Below, piece by piece: positions 52,330 through 63,294 of a stretch of 64,000 bases of DNA (its first letter is position 1; every line of letters begins with the position of its first letter). The translations under genes were made by a program, and so were the position numbers. The stretch covers positions 25,347,051 through 25,411,050 of the forward strand of contig CM034391.1 in assembly GCA_019925095.2 (NCBI GenBank), written 5' to 3'. This DNA is from Dendrolimus kikuchii. Lineage: Eukaryota; Arthropoda; Insecta; Lepidoptera; Lasiocampidae. The notes under the pieces were generated by a model that worked only from the letters and a program-made list of their open reading frames with translations, did not search any database and had not been told where the DNA came from.

Positions 52330-53250
52330 TATAGATTAAATTGATTTTATTGAATCACACAAAACTCGAAACCATTTCGATAATTGTAATTCTAATAAAA
52401 CCAACAAAATAGAAAACCTCATTTCGTTTATACCAAAAGTTCAACATTAAACATTTCAATCACATCGGAACCCATCAAACAAATTTCCGAGCTATACGAC
52501 TTAAATGGGAGTAATATTAGAAGCGCCCAAAAAAAGTTCTTAGAAATATTACTTTGAAGAGTTCTGTATTTACGATTCGGATTCCACCAGCCTTTAAAGC
52601 TCTTTGGGGAATGGAAAAAAATTAAATTCCCAGCCGAACTGATCCGAAGCACTTTGGGAGAACGCCCCCGATCCTTCCGAAGTCTTTTGTCATCCTTTCA
52701 ATATTTCCCCTTTTAGAGGGAAAAATAATCAATTTAGAAGAAAACCTCTAAGGCGGGCAATCAATTCTGATTCACGACTAATTTAGCCTGACGTAAAAAA
52801 TAAGAATTGTTATCTAACATTTTAGTCAGCTTGAAAAGAGTTTTCTTTTGTATGTGGTGATTATTCTATTGTATGAATTTCAATAACCATTATAGTAAGG
52901 CTTTAAGTCGAACTTGAAGGGAGACGTCAAAAAATTGGAGTTTAAGAGTTTTGACTTATGGACGTTAAGATTTAGTCAATGAATTGAGTTGTAAAGGTTG
53001 TGAAATCAAATACTATGTTCAAGATACAGAGGTCCAATTATTTGTTTCGAGTTATAGAGGGAAAATAAGTGCTGAATTTGCTTATTGCGAGTCGCTGATT
53101 ATTTCAATTTATAGAGTCGAGCAACAGAAGTTTTTGAGATTGAAGAGAAGGAAACACAAATTTTATTCGAGTTTGGGAGGTTTTCGACCGAAAGAGGTTC
53201 TACTGTGTAAGTACTTTGTTTTTTCTTAGTTATTTGTTATAAACTGGAAG
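52330..53250. other. Unassigned sequence
   Basis: Two frames of 74 and 81 codons (52428-52652 minus, 52984-53229 plus) show no recognisable domain, and I do not call them genes. Confidence 0.4.
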
Positions 53251-53550
53251 ATTCTGTGAAGGATGACACGATGATTTGTCGTGCGACGGTGGGCATATGC
53301 CAGAGTAGAGGAGTATGGAAGATAAGTAAGAAAAAAATATTAATATTAAATTTAATTTAATGTATTATGGGCATATAATGAGGAGGTATGAAAGTCACGT
53401 GACAAAGAGTTTAAAACTACAAGATGGATGGATTGTGTGAAGGATGATATGATGATCTGTGGTGTGGCAGAAGATGTATGTTGGAATAGAGGAGTGTGGA
53501 AGGAAAAGACATATTGTGCTGACCCAAAATAATTGGGGTATTTTTTTTTA

Positions 53551-53866
53551 TTTTTTTTTTTTATTGCAGGAGTTCAGCAGACAGGCAGACGGCCCACTAG
53601 ATGGAAAGCGGTTACCATCGCCTATGGACATTTGCAACAACAAAGGTGCTACAAATGCGCTGCTGCTCTCTTAAGGGAGACTGGAACCTGGTCACTAATG
53701 CCGGAACACAACACAAGGTTGTTATGGCGGCATACTCTAGACCAGGGGTGGTCGCCATCCAGTCGAGCAAATACTCTACCACCTGGCTGTGGGTTGTTTA
53801 GTCGCCTCTTACGACAGGCCGCCGGGCCGCCGGAAATTGTATTCTTTCTCCGTTCCTGCACGGATA
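53551..53866 (-). repeat. SINE-A, full-length, nested in RTE2
   Basis: Poly(T)ATTGCAGGAGTTCAGC to 'cctgcacggat', inserted antisense into the RTE2 3' UTR. The host UTR has its own diverged SINE-A-like segment 80 bp away, so this is an insertion, not part of the LINE. Confidence 0.85.
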
Positions 53867-53947
53867 TGATGAAAGGAAAGAGAGAGGGAAGGTAAGTAAG
53901 AAGTAAAGACTTATAGTGCCGGACCCAAATATAGAAGTGAAAGAAAA

Positions 53948-54238
53948 AGGTGCAAAAACAGAGAAAGAATACAAATTCTTGCGACCGGGCAGCCTGTTGT
54001 AAGATGTGATAAAACGACCAGGTCGATGGATATTTGCCCGTCTAGATGGCTAACACTTCTAGTCTGGCGTATACCATCATAACAACCTTGACTTATGTTT
54101 TGGTGTCACTGGCTAGGTTCTAGTCCCTCCTTCGAGAACGGCAGTAATCTTGTAGCTTTTGATGTTCCATAAGTCAATAGGCAAAGGTAGTCTTTCCACC
54201 AGGTGGTTCATCAGTCTGTCTGCTGTACTGCAACAGTA
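53948..54238 (+). repeat. RTE2 3' UTR = ancestral SINE-A-like segment
   Basis: 'gtgcaaaaacagagaaagaa', 'cgaccgggcagcctgttgta', 'ctggctaggttctagtccct', 'ccaccaggtggttcatcagt', 'ctgtctgctgtactgcaaca': every block of SINE-A in order, diverged. With 8288-8582 it shows the join between LINE and SINE-A. Confidence 0.78.
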
Positions 54239-54239
54239 A

Positions 54240-54950
54240 CACGACAATAATTTTTGAATGTAATATTAGTTTAAGGTTAATGCGCTGAAATCCAAATATG
54301 AAAATGTCAGATAAAGTAAATATTGGTTTCATCTGAGATATTTGGAAAGTACGCTCGTAGTTATCTGATTACAAGGATGAAAACAGTACGTTTTGTCCCT
54401 GGAGGAACAATTTTCTCTGCTGTCTAAAAATAGAAAAACTATGCTAGCCATGTCCGGACTTTTTTATACAGCCACTGTTAAATCTTGGTATATACTTGTA
54501 ATTAAAAAATGTAAACAATTTTATTACATAATTTTATATTTATAATATAATATTACTTTCACTAAATTATTATTTAATTTACATACATTTGAGCTAAATA
54601 GTTACTATCATTAGTGACAAATAATACTGGTTGGTAGAATGACACAAAAAAGTTACTTGACCTATCATATGTGACGTATTAAATGAGTTCATCAGATTTA
54701 GATATGGATTTAACGCCTGATTTCATCAGAGAACTAGTTGTTTAATTAACTAATTGGTTTTTATTTACTTTCCTCATATTCAAAATGAGAATCAGAGTGT
54801 TAACCTCGGGTTACTACTTTTCTCCCTCGTATAACAATCTACTATTTCCAAATGCGACACACATAAGGCAAATAGATTAGAAAACATTCAACAATTTTAT
54901 GCCGCAATATGAGAAATAAGGTTGGCACTTAGTATTTTGCTGTGCCAACA
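54240..54950. other. Unassigned AT-rich sequence
   Basis: Nothing recognised. Confidence 0.45.
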
Positions 54951-54969
54951 CATGGCCCTACACAGCACT

Positions 54970-55530
54970 AATTCTCAGTGTCCACCTCTTATTTCACCAA
55001 CGTCACCAGACCTTTTGTAAGAACAATAAATATTAGAGGGAGATTCTCGTTACCCAAATTATTATTATATCATTTAACAGTACTGATTCTCAGTGTCAAC
55101 CTCTTATGTCACGTATGTCACGAACCCTTTTGTAAGAACAGTAAACATTAGAGAGAGATTCTCGTCACCCAAATTATTACTATATCATTTAATAGCACTG
55201 ATTCTCAGTGTCCACCTCTTATGTCACATATGTCACGAACCCTTTTGTAAGAACAATAAACATTAGAGAGAGATTCTCGTTACCCAAATTATTACTGTAT
55301 CATTTAACAGCACTGATTCTCAGTGTCCACCTCTTATGTCACATATGTCACGAACCCTTTTGTAATAACAATAAACATTAGAGAGATTCTCGTTATCCAA
55401 ATTATTACTGTATCATTTAACAGCACTGATTCTCAGTGTCCACCTCTTATGTCATCTATGTCACGAGACCTTTTGTAAGAACAACATAAGAGAGAGATTC
55501 TCGCTACCCAAATTGTTACTGTATCATTTA
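54970..55530. repeat. 115-bp minisatellite, five units
   Basis: 'attctcagtg' recurs at 54971, 55086, 55201, 55316 and 55429. Units contain 'caacctcttatgtcac' or variant, 'cacgaacccttttgtaagaa', 'gagagagattctcg' and 'acccaaattattac'. Units 2-4 are the most similar. Spacers are part of the unit, so it is not a CRISPR-like array. Confidence 0.92.
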
Positions 55531-55940
55531 AATCAATTTTATTTAAGTCCAATACAATGCTGCCCTCTACCATTTTGAAATTTAATTAACTCTGCCCTAT
55601 TGTTGGCACGTGGATTGTTAAAAGTTAATCTCTGCGAACCCCTTTTTCGCTTTACAACTTTTTCGCAAATTCGCCTTTGATGTGGAAAGGTGGATGCCTT
55701 CAGAAATTCTAATTACACGTCCACAGTCGTTGCTTCGGGTTGCTTTTATCTGAAACGATTGGGTTGAGAAATGTGAATGGTGTTTTCTTCGAATATTCGT
55801 AAAGGTTGCTAATATTTTTTGAACTCCCTTAGGGTTGTATTAAAGATCTTTTTTTGTTATTGAGAAAGATCGGGTCGGACCGAAACATCGCCTGATGTTG
55901 CATGCAAATATAGTCTAGTGTGGAGTATGCTTTGAAGAAA

Positions 55941-56360
55941 CAGTCGCGGTATGAAAAGGTTCGTAACCTTAAAGTCGACTTTTGATTGCATGAGTATAAG
56001 AAACAGTACCACCAACATTTTAATAAATGTTACGTTTATAAAATATAGAAACTTTGTAAATTACAGACACTGAGATTAACAATGGTTTTAAACATCAGAA
56101 ACAAAGAGGATATAATCACTACGCTTATCATAAATATTAAAACGAATAAAGAGGTTTTACATCTTTAAGCAATCGTTTTAGACAAACCAGAAAAACAAAT
56201 AACTTAGATCTAAGTAATTTTAAACTTTATTGTCAAGTAGTTAAACCTAATTTTTTGTGGAATAGTCTGTTTTGTGACTTAGTTTGAAAGGGTATAGTGT
56301 GCTCGCGGAACGTTAAAGGAATCAATCTGAAAACTGGCGAAGCTTTTCATACCGCGACTG
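55941..56360. mobile_element. Candidate MITE, 420 bp
   Basis: Left CAGTCGCGGTATGAAAAGG and following TTCG; right end inverted, 22 of 23 matching. CAGT...ACTG ends recall pogo relatives, but only the right side is followed by TA. Noncoding, inserted beside a jockey-like LINE fragment (56361-56399). Confidence 0.6.
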
Positions 56361-56399
56361 TACCTATTCACACGGGACTTGAAGACATCCAGGTTCTAG
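56361..56399 (-). pseudogene. Jockey-like LINE scrap
   Basis: 'tacctattcacacgggactt' followed by 'gaagacatcc' equals the 36284-36310 region. Confidence 0.55.
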
Positions 56400-56401
56400 T
56401 T

Positions 56402-56512
56402 TTTTTTTATCGCAAAGCTGGTAAACAGGTAGATTGCCTAGCTAAAGGAAAATTGGTACCGTCGGCTATAGACGTTTGCAACGCCAGGGGCGAAGCCAAT
56501 GCGTTGCCAGCC
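56402..56512 (-). repeat. Diverged SINE-A 3' part
   Basis: 'tttttttatcgcaaagctgg', 'aacaggtagattgcc', 'gctatagacgtttgcaacgc': the last 110 nt of SINE-A, old. Confidence 0.55.
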
Positions 56513-56524
56513 TTTATGATGGGA

Positions 56525-57095
56525 TAGGAAGGATGGAGTAGGGAACATGGACGGATGAGACGCCGTCTCCTCTTTTTGCAAGTGAGTCACGCTTGCAAAG
56601 GAGGAAGCGGAGCGGCAGCGTGAGCTGATTTCCTTGCTCCGCTCCTGCCAAAGGAAGACGCGCCGGTGCCGTAGGGCAGCTTTCGACCTTCGGCCGCTGT
56701 GAGTTTACATAGGGGATAGGGTTCTCACCTGCCGTTACGCCGTCTAGACGGGGGCGGGCCGTGTTCCGCGCTCACTCAACTCTCCTCGCAGAATAATGTC
56801 TAGGATGATGCCGGGGACTAATAAGTTGTCCCCCGGCAGCGGATGTGGCCTTAGATGCCCTCACCTGCCAATGCACACGGAGTTGGTCGAGATCCGCTTT
56901 CCTGTAGCCCTGACATAAGACACAGGAAGGAACATCGAGGGGTTTTAGTGGTTATCCCTAACTGTGGCGTCGAAGTAACTTCTCTAGTTCTGCCTAGAGG
57001 TGCTAGTGCCACCCCAAATCCTATACACGGTTTGCGACATATCCCCCTTGCAGGGCCAATGGCCCTCAATAGGATTTTCCCTCTATAAAAAAAGG
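56525..57095 (+). pseudogene. R1-type LINE (R1L) 3' end, second copy
   Basis: Sense copy of 37186-37920: 'gacgccgtctcct', 'aggaggaagcggagcggcag', 'tgccaaaggaagacgcgccg', then the UTR with 'gggttctcacctgccg' and 'gaggggttttagtggttatc'. Frame destroyed. Confidence 0.65.
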
Positions 57096-57199
57096 AGATT
57101 CAGATGGAGGGGTGGATTAAAGAGGATGAGAAAGAAGGATCAGACAGGAGGATCGGGATAGCAGGAGAGGGACGTGGGCCATCGCAGCTCTGACTTATG

Positions 57200-57370
57200 T
57201 GACGAAATACAATAAGCTTAAAGGAGTCGGAGATCAAGTTCCAGTTTCTCCTTCGAGGTCGGTAGCGCATTGGCAACACCTCGGGTATTGCTAGTGTCCA
57301 TAGGCGACAGTAACCACTTGCCATCACAAGTGGGCCATCAGCCTGTCTACTGTGTTTCAGCAATAAAGAA
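57200..57370 (+). repeat. SINE-A-type 3' tail after R1L
   Basis: 'aagttccagtttctccttcg', 'agtgtccataggcgacagta', 'gtgggccatcagcctgtcta', 'ctgtgtttcagcaataaag': the last 170 nt of SINE-A, in the same orientation as, and about 100 bp after, the R1L 3' UTR. Confidence 0.65.
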
Positions 57371-57771
57371 AATGCTAATATGCTTTTACAGAATATCCGT
57401 TCTGTGAAAGCATGGTAACACACACATGGAATCGGCGCAGAGTGCTGCAATCTCGATAATAAATACAGCATGGCTCCACTACGTCAAGAGATAGGAAATC
57501 AGGAATGATAGATTCCGGCTGTTTGATATAGTTATTCATGATACTAGTGCGGTAAGTTGGTTCTTACAAACGAGTAGACGAAATTACACGCTTCTGCAAT
57601 TGGCGCCACGCTTGTGTGGTGAAATTAGAACTACATATTTTGTCTCATGTTTTCTATAGTATTAAAGTGAGACAAATGTATTAACCAAAAACATTTCCAA
57701 GGAGGTTTGATTATTCAGTTTATTCATTTTCGTAATGTGAAACTCCTGGGTGGAATTGCTACATAGTTTTT

Positions 57772-57828
57772 TTTCACATAAGTACCTAGTTTACCGCACG
57801 ACGTGCGTAAATAGGTACTTAGGTGAAA
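57772..57828. repeat. Hairpin, 22-bp arms
   Basis: TTTCACATAAGTACCTAG is inverted as TAGGTACTTAGGTGAAA (one mismatch, one bulge) around a CpG-rich loop 'cgcacgacgtgc' that is itself nearly palindromic. Confidence 0.65.
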
Positions 57829-57917
57829 TGCATTTTTTGAGCAAATGTGTCGAAAAGTACTTAATATAATTTTGACTGATAATGAAGTGTTAGATGCCAA
57901 CGCCAAACACCTTCTTT

Positions 57918-58146
57918 TTATTATTGCAGGAGTTCAACAAACAGGCAAACGGCCCACTTAATGGAAAGCGGTTACCATCGCCTATGGACATTTGCAACAC
58001 CAAAGGTGCTACAAATGCGCTGCTGCTCTCTTAAGGGTCACTGGAACCTGGTCACTAATGCCAGAACACAACTCAAGGTTGTTATGGCGACATACTTTAG
58101 ACCAGGGGTGGTGGCCATCCAGTCGGGCAAATGCTCTACCACCTGG
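57918..58146 (-). repeat. SINE-A, short form
   Basis: 'tttattattgcaggagttca' to 'ctctaccacctgg'; truncated at the recurrent CCAGGTGG position. Confidence 0.8.
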
Positions 58147-58149
58147 CAA

Positions 58150-58895
58150 AAGAACACATAAGAAAACATATTTAATTTTCTATTAAAATTGTTGTGAGCA
58201 TATTATCATTTATTCAATTCTTCTTTGGCGTCGCACGTTTGATACGTGTCGCGTTTAATATTTTGACAAGCGAACTCGTCAATATAAATTTCAATGAGCC
58301 GAAAACATTAACAAACATAATACGAAATTGGAATTATTGATTGAGGTTGGAGTTTAAAAGGTTTCCATATTGAAGGGTCCCCTTTATTCTCTGCACTTAT
58401 TGGGCATGATATAATGTACCCTTTCAAAAACGAAGGCTTATGAATTATTTTCAGGTCTGTTGATGTTGAGGGGAGTTCATGTATAAGAACATACTTCGTA
58501 CTTCATTCAAAGGGTCATGTTTTGTCCATTTATGTGGGATAGTGGCTGGTAAGTAAAATAATACTACGTGTTCACGGTTATCAGCGATATGTGTGCGTTT
58601 ATTAATTTGGGCATGAATTACAACACCTAAGAAGGTTTCACGAGCCTAATTTTCACGCCTCCCAGCAATGGCCAAATTGGTAAAATCAGTCGTCAATGTT
58701 TACATTTTAGGTTATTTTTCTTGTTGGAGTTTTTTTTGTGAAAAATGATAAAAATTCTATTTTTAAGGCCGTTTCCTACGAAGGCACATGCGCTGTGCGC
58801 TTGCAGCTTAACACGATAAGGTTTTATGTAGATCTATAAAAAGCGTAAGTGTTGACTTGAGATTTATTTGATTGATCTTACTGAAAATGTCTATC
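58150..58895. other. Unassigned sequence
   Basis: Nothing recognised. Confidence 0.4.
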
Positions 58896-58902
58896 TTCTG
58901 TC

Positions 58903-59209
58903 CGTGCAGGAACGGAGAAAGAATACAATTTCTTGCAGCCGAGCGGCCTGTCGTAAAAGGCGACAGAACAACCCACAGCCAGGCGGTAGGGCATTTGCCC
59001 GACTGGATGGCTACCACCCCTGGTCTAAAGTATGCCGCCATAACAACCTTGAGTTGTGTTTCGGCATTAGTGACCAGGTTCCAGCCTCCCTTAAAAGAGC
59101 AGCAGCGCATTTGTAGCACCTTTGGTGTTGCAAATGTCCATTGGCGATGGTAATCGCTTTCCATCTAGTGGGCCGTCTGCCTGTCTGCTGAACTTTGCAA
59201 TAAAAAAAA
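58903..59209 (+). repeat. SINE-A, full-length copy
   Basis: TCCGTGCAGGAACGGAG to 'gaactttgcaataaaaaaaa'. Confidence 0.85.
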
Positions 59210-59211
59210 GC

Positions 59212-60040
59212 GTCAACTGAAACTATGTTTATTAAAGCCCACTCAAAACACTACATGGCTGGCATTTAATATTATTATTATTATATTTAATATTGTATCT
59301 ACTAGTTAAATATGTTTAAATAAAAAACACATAATTGTGATAAATGGTTTAATCATCACCTTCTTCATTAGTATTATCATAATATAATAATATAGTATCT
59401 AGAAATTGTGCAGGAGGCAACTGACTACTGGTAGTTCATTTGGTGCTAACGTTACGTTAATCAATACGATTAAGTTTTATTTTAGATTGATTTTAATACC
59501 TATAAAAACAATGATGTATACTGTATTATTTAATTATAACAGTATCGATTATCACTAAATCGATCGTATTCTCAGGGATGCTCTATTGCTAATGAGTGCG
59601 TTTGTGGAGTTAGTAACGTATAATGAAATCAATGTTGCTAAGTTTACAAAGGTTGTATAAAACAAAAAAATAGAAATCTATTTATTTTCTACACTTGGCC
59701 ATTGTCAATGAGGTTAAGATTTAAATGGGTTAATCAAGTAAAATAGACGAATTTTTTGGTACATATCACATTCATGTAACGGTTAGGCCCAGAACCGGGT
59801 TTCTCCTTTAATTGATTTCCAAACGACGGGACGAACGTCAGATGTTTGACAGATAGGAATATTTTCTAAGGGAAAGCGAAATTGTTGTTTTTACTATATT
59901 TTAACCATTTTTTTTATATTTACTCACCTTTTAAACCTTCTCTGGACTTCCACAAATAATTCAAAACCAAAATTAGCCAAATCAGTCCAGCCGTTCTCGA
60001 GTTTTAGCGAGACTAACGAACAGCAATTGGTTTATATACA
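59212..60040. other. Unassigned AT-rich sequence
   Basis: (ATT)n near 59269. The end (59965-60030, 'aatcagtccagccgttctcg') has the phrase usual in dispersed repeats of type G. No gene. Confidence 0.4.
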
Positions 60041-60043
60041 TTT

Positions 60044-60140
60044 TTTTTATTGCAGGAGATCAGCAGACAGGCAGACGGCCCACTTGATGGAAAGCGGTTA
60101 CCATCGCCTATGGACATTTGCAACACCAAAGTTGCTACAT
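60044..60140 (-). repeat. SINE-A 3' fragment
   Basis: 'tttttattgcaggagatcag' to 'caccaaagttgctaca'; strongly 5' truncated. Confidence 0.75.
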
Positions 60141-60154
60141 GCTTTATTAGGATT

Positions 60155-60650
60155 TTTTCTGTCACGAAAAAGCGTTACGGCCGTGGTGAAATGCGGCATA
60201 ATTTTAGAGTAGACATGGTGAGAGGCGGCATAATTTTAGAGTAACATGGTGACAGGCGGCATAATTTTAGAGTAGACTGGATGTTTGTTTTTGTTTCCGG
60301 GTCAAATTCAGTCTTTTGTTTGATAAAAAAATTATTTTGTGTTTACATAAAAAATGTATTAATTAAAATGTACCTAATCTAATCAAATCATAATCTGCAG
60401 TAAACCTGCGAAAAATCAAAATGTGTGCTGGGACATATAGCAGAAGTGACACTGCAATGGACGGACGGGCAGGTTGTTAATGTACTTGTCCAATTTGAAT
60501 ACCTGCCCGTCAAACTTCAAATTGAAATTTTGTTGCGATTCGTTTTATATCCGTTGACATTCGTTTTGCCACTTGTCCGTTGCGATTCGTTTTTCCACTT
60601 GTCCGTTGATGTTTCACTTCTAATATGTGTCCTAGCACACATTTCGATAT
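60155..60650. repeat. Fold-back element, second copy with flanks
   Basis: Shares with 42695-43057 'tgtcacgaaaaagcgttacg', 'gtacctaatctaat', 'tgcagtaaacctgcgaaaaa' and the hairpin. Outer arms 60421-60462 and 60601-60642 pair (ATGTGTGCTGGGACATA with its complement), inner arms carry 'gacgggcag'. A 31-32-bp unit ('ggcggcataattttagagta') is tandemly repeated three times at 60184-60285 and is single at 42735. Confidence 0.75.
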
Positions 60651-60659
60651 CTTTTATGT

Positions 60660-61420
60660 GACTTCTTTATCGACGTAGTGGAGAAATTTAAGTCTGTATC
60701 AAAATTAAAAACCTTCATGTTTTTGCAACGTTCTGCTGTCGTGGTTGCGTGCATATACCAAAATTGGTAGATATCAGTTTACCTTTACTCGTGGATGAAA
60801 TTATAATAATAGTGTGCGTGTCTGATGAAGGGATCAGTTGCGAACGTGCTTTCCAATCAATCCTTTTTTCGTCTCACGCACACCTTGACACGTGTTTATC
60901 ATAAGTAAAGCTTTCGTAAATTACAATTGCAGACGAAATAAACACTATTTGAAAACAGATACCAATATTATGTTCCGAAGGTACAGTTAAATGTTTTACC
61001 CGTAACAATATTAGAAAACTTTCAACTACACATATATAAAGAACCTAAAATGCTATTGGACGTATTGGCCCCATAAACTGTTCCGTTCACCGATTTCTGC
61101 AATGTACTAAAGTTTTTGAAAAAATGAACAAAACTTGGCAACGAACGTTTGTTACTGAATTTTCGGACTGTAAAAAAGAAGCGCTATATCTTCTTGAAAC
61201 AGTGCACTTTTCGTAATTGGCGCTTCGAGCGACTATGCTTTTGTTTGCTTTTGAACATTTCTGATTGATTTTGCATTTCTTTTTGAGCGCTTTTATGTAT
61301 TGACAGTATCAAGGATAGGTCTTTCAGTAGCTTGCAATGTACTCATTCATATTCCAACTTTTGCTGGTGTACATCAGATTAACGATTCAGCTGGTGGATG
61401 GAAAGTGGTAACTAAAATAA
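60660..61420. other. Unassigned sequence
   Basis: Nothing recognised. Confidence 0.4.
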
Positions 61421-61422
61421 CA

Positions 61423-61651
61423 CAAATAATAATCAGCACATACATATTGTATGTATATCCCCAAATTAAGCAAGTTGGGTAATATACAAGGGACTACTCT
61501 GGGGCCGATCCCAGACACTCAGACCATAGTAAACAGTGGAGAAATTTTGTTCCCGAAATTTACCATACCAGGAATCGAACCCGGAGCCTCTGTGTTGCAG
61601 TAAGGTACGTCGGCAAAGGCTTATACCGCTCAACCGCAGAGGCCGTCAAAC
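61423..61651 (-). mobile_element. tRNA-derived SINE T1, inverted copy
   Basis: Complement of 40224-40462: B box GGTTCGATTCC on the minus strand (near 61572), A-box-like GTTGAGCGGTATAAGCC, body 'ggggccgatcccagacac', tail (AAT)n at the left. Confidence 0.85.
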
Positions 61652-61654
61652 AAA

Positions 61655-63080
61655 GAAGAAATCTTAACCTCATTTAAAGCTAATTTATTAATATTAGTTA
61701 TAATTAATGTATACTATTGTCCGGGTTAGGTAGTTATGCTGTATAAGACGTCAATAATAGATGTTTCAAGGTGTAAATTACTTATTGATAAAATTATGCT
61801 AATTGATGAAATAATTGTGCTTACGACAGTGATAAGGATTAGTGGAAGTTTGCTGACGGTGCTGGACGAGTACTGACTTGAGTGGTAAGTTAAATGCACG
61901 TGTCGGCATAAACTGCTGACATGGCAAACTACCGATGTTGCCAACCCAGACACTGACGGTCATCGTGACCGTATCGGTGGATGCTTAAAAGACTGACTAC
62001 GTTACTCTGCTAGACTGCTATACTGAACCGATATCCGGGGTAGGCACCAGCCTCTTAAACACTTGAAGATTCGATTAGGTATTTTAAGAGTCCTTCGTAG
62101 AGGCCTTAGGCCTGTAAACATATATCTACTATCTAAAAAAATCGGTCAATCGCATGTCGGACTAAGCAAACTGAAGAGCTCCTTGGAGATGAGGAACATT
62201 CTATTTTTTATCATAATCTTGTAGTCAACATAAATAACTTTAATCTTTTTGACTTTTGCATTGAATACGGTTTACATTTTTACAATAAAGACTCACGAAG
62301 CTTCTAAAGCCTTTAATAAACATACAGATAGAACCCTAGCTGAAAAGTGTACTAATACCGATGAATAAGCACATAAACAACTGTCCATACTAAAGGCAAT
62401 ATCCGTCCCTAACAAACAGAGAACGACCAATAATGATGACTTTCATAAAAGTTAATACTAGAAAGTTTTCATAGCACCCGTGCTTGCACAAAATCGTTAG
62501 ACCACTAGCCCTGAAGTATATTGGTTTCAAACATGCCGGCATCCCGACTGAGGCTAAATTTATGAATTTTTGCAGTTGACCTACTTTTCCGAATGATTAG
62601 GTAATCAGTTTTAAATTCGTGTTGTGCTTTGTTGACCAAAACAACAACAGTGATGATTCTATTTTGGATAGGCGCATCGTTGGGTAACTGAGATTCAATG
62701 TCTTTTTTATCATCATACTAATATTTAAGAGCTTAGATCTTAACAATGAAGCCTTCTCCATCCTCTCTATTCACAGCTAGCTGTGTAACTTCTATGTACG
62801 ACATAACACTAGTCCTTTCCTTTACTTGGTCGGCAAACACTTTTCAAGGTCTGTCCTTCACTCTACTTACCATATACTTCAATCTACCTTCCATTATGCC
62901 TTCAAGTATTATCTAAGGGATCTAAGGGAGGAAAATATATCGTATTAAATGTCCAAACATTGATGCTATCTTTCCTTTTTTTAATTTTTAAAATTGTTTG
63001 CTTTTATTTTCCTATGATCATTTCGAAAATTTCATCAACTTCATGAAATTGAAAATAATGTCATGAAATCTTTCCATCAC
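61655..63080. other. Unassigned sequence
   Basis: No coding region or repeat recognised. ACGGTCATCGTGACCGT at 61956-61972 is a perfect short palindrome with GGTCA half-sites, probably chance. Confidence 0.4.
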
Positions 63081-63084
63081 ATCG

Positions 63085-63290
63085 AAGAGTTTCTTCAAAG
63101 AACTTTACAAGAGACTCTTTGTTTGCCAGCCGTGGTCCGAAGAGCAGTGCATATTTCGTAGAGCGAATAAGAATCGCCATACAGCGCGGCAACACAGCCA
63201 GTCTTCTGGGATTGCCCCCCCTCCCCCGTGACAGAAATTGGCTACATAGTCTTTCATCAATATTTATAAGTTAGTTTATTTTAGAATTTA
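63085..63290 (+). pseudogene. Nuclease-domain LINE, C-terminal scrap
   Basis: 'gagtttcttcaaagaacttt', 'ataagaatcgccatacagcg', 'cggcaacacagccagtcttc' match 34465-34590; translation includes RIRIAIQRGNTASLL. Decayed. Confidence 0.65.
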
Positions 63291-63294
63291 TTTT

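Larger units (their letters stand above)
53255..54238 (+). pseudogene. LINE RTE2 3' end with nested SINE-A
   Basis: Sense copy. Near 53365 'gggcatataatgaggaggta' (GHIMRR), 'agtcacgtgacaaagagttt', then 'gatggatggattgtgtgaag' (WMDCVKDDM) and 'gaaaagacatattgtgctgac' coding KTYCAD-P, a C-terminal signature of RTE-like LINEs. The 3' UTR (53867-54238) includes a complete SINE-A-like segment ending 'gctgtactgcaacag'. A younger SINE-A (53551-53866) splits it. Frames are broken. Confidence 0.8.

Noticed and set aside
52984..53229. 81-codon frame as a host gene
   Set aside because: No domain, no homologue recognised and no splice or promoter signals; length is within chance expectation.
54970..55530. 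CRISPR-like array
   Set aside because: Whole 115-bp units repeat without unique spacers, and the genome is eukaryotic.
61956..61972. Nuclear-receptor site GGTCAnnnTGACC
   Set aside because: A single short palindrome without supporting promoter context; expected by chance in 64 kb.
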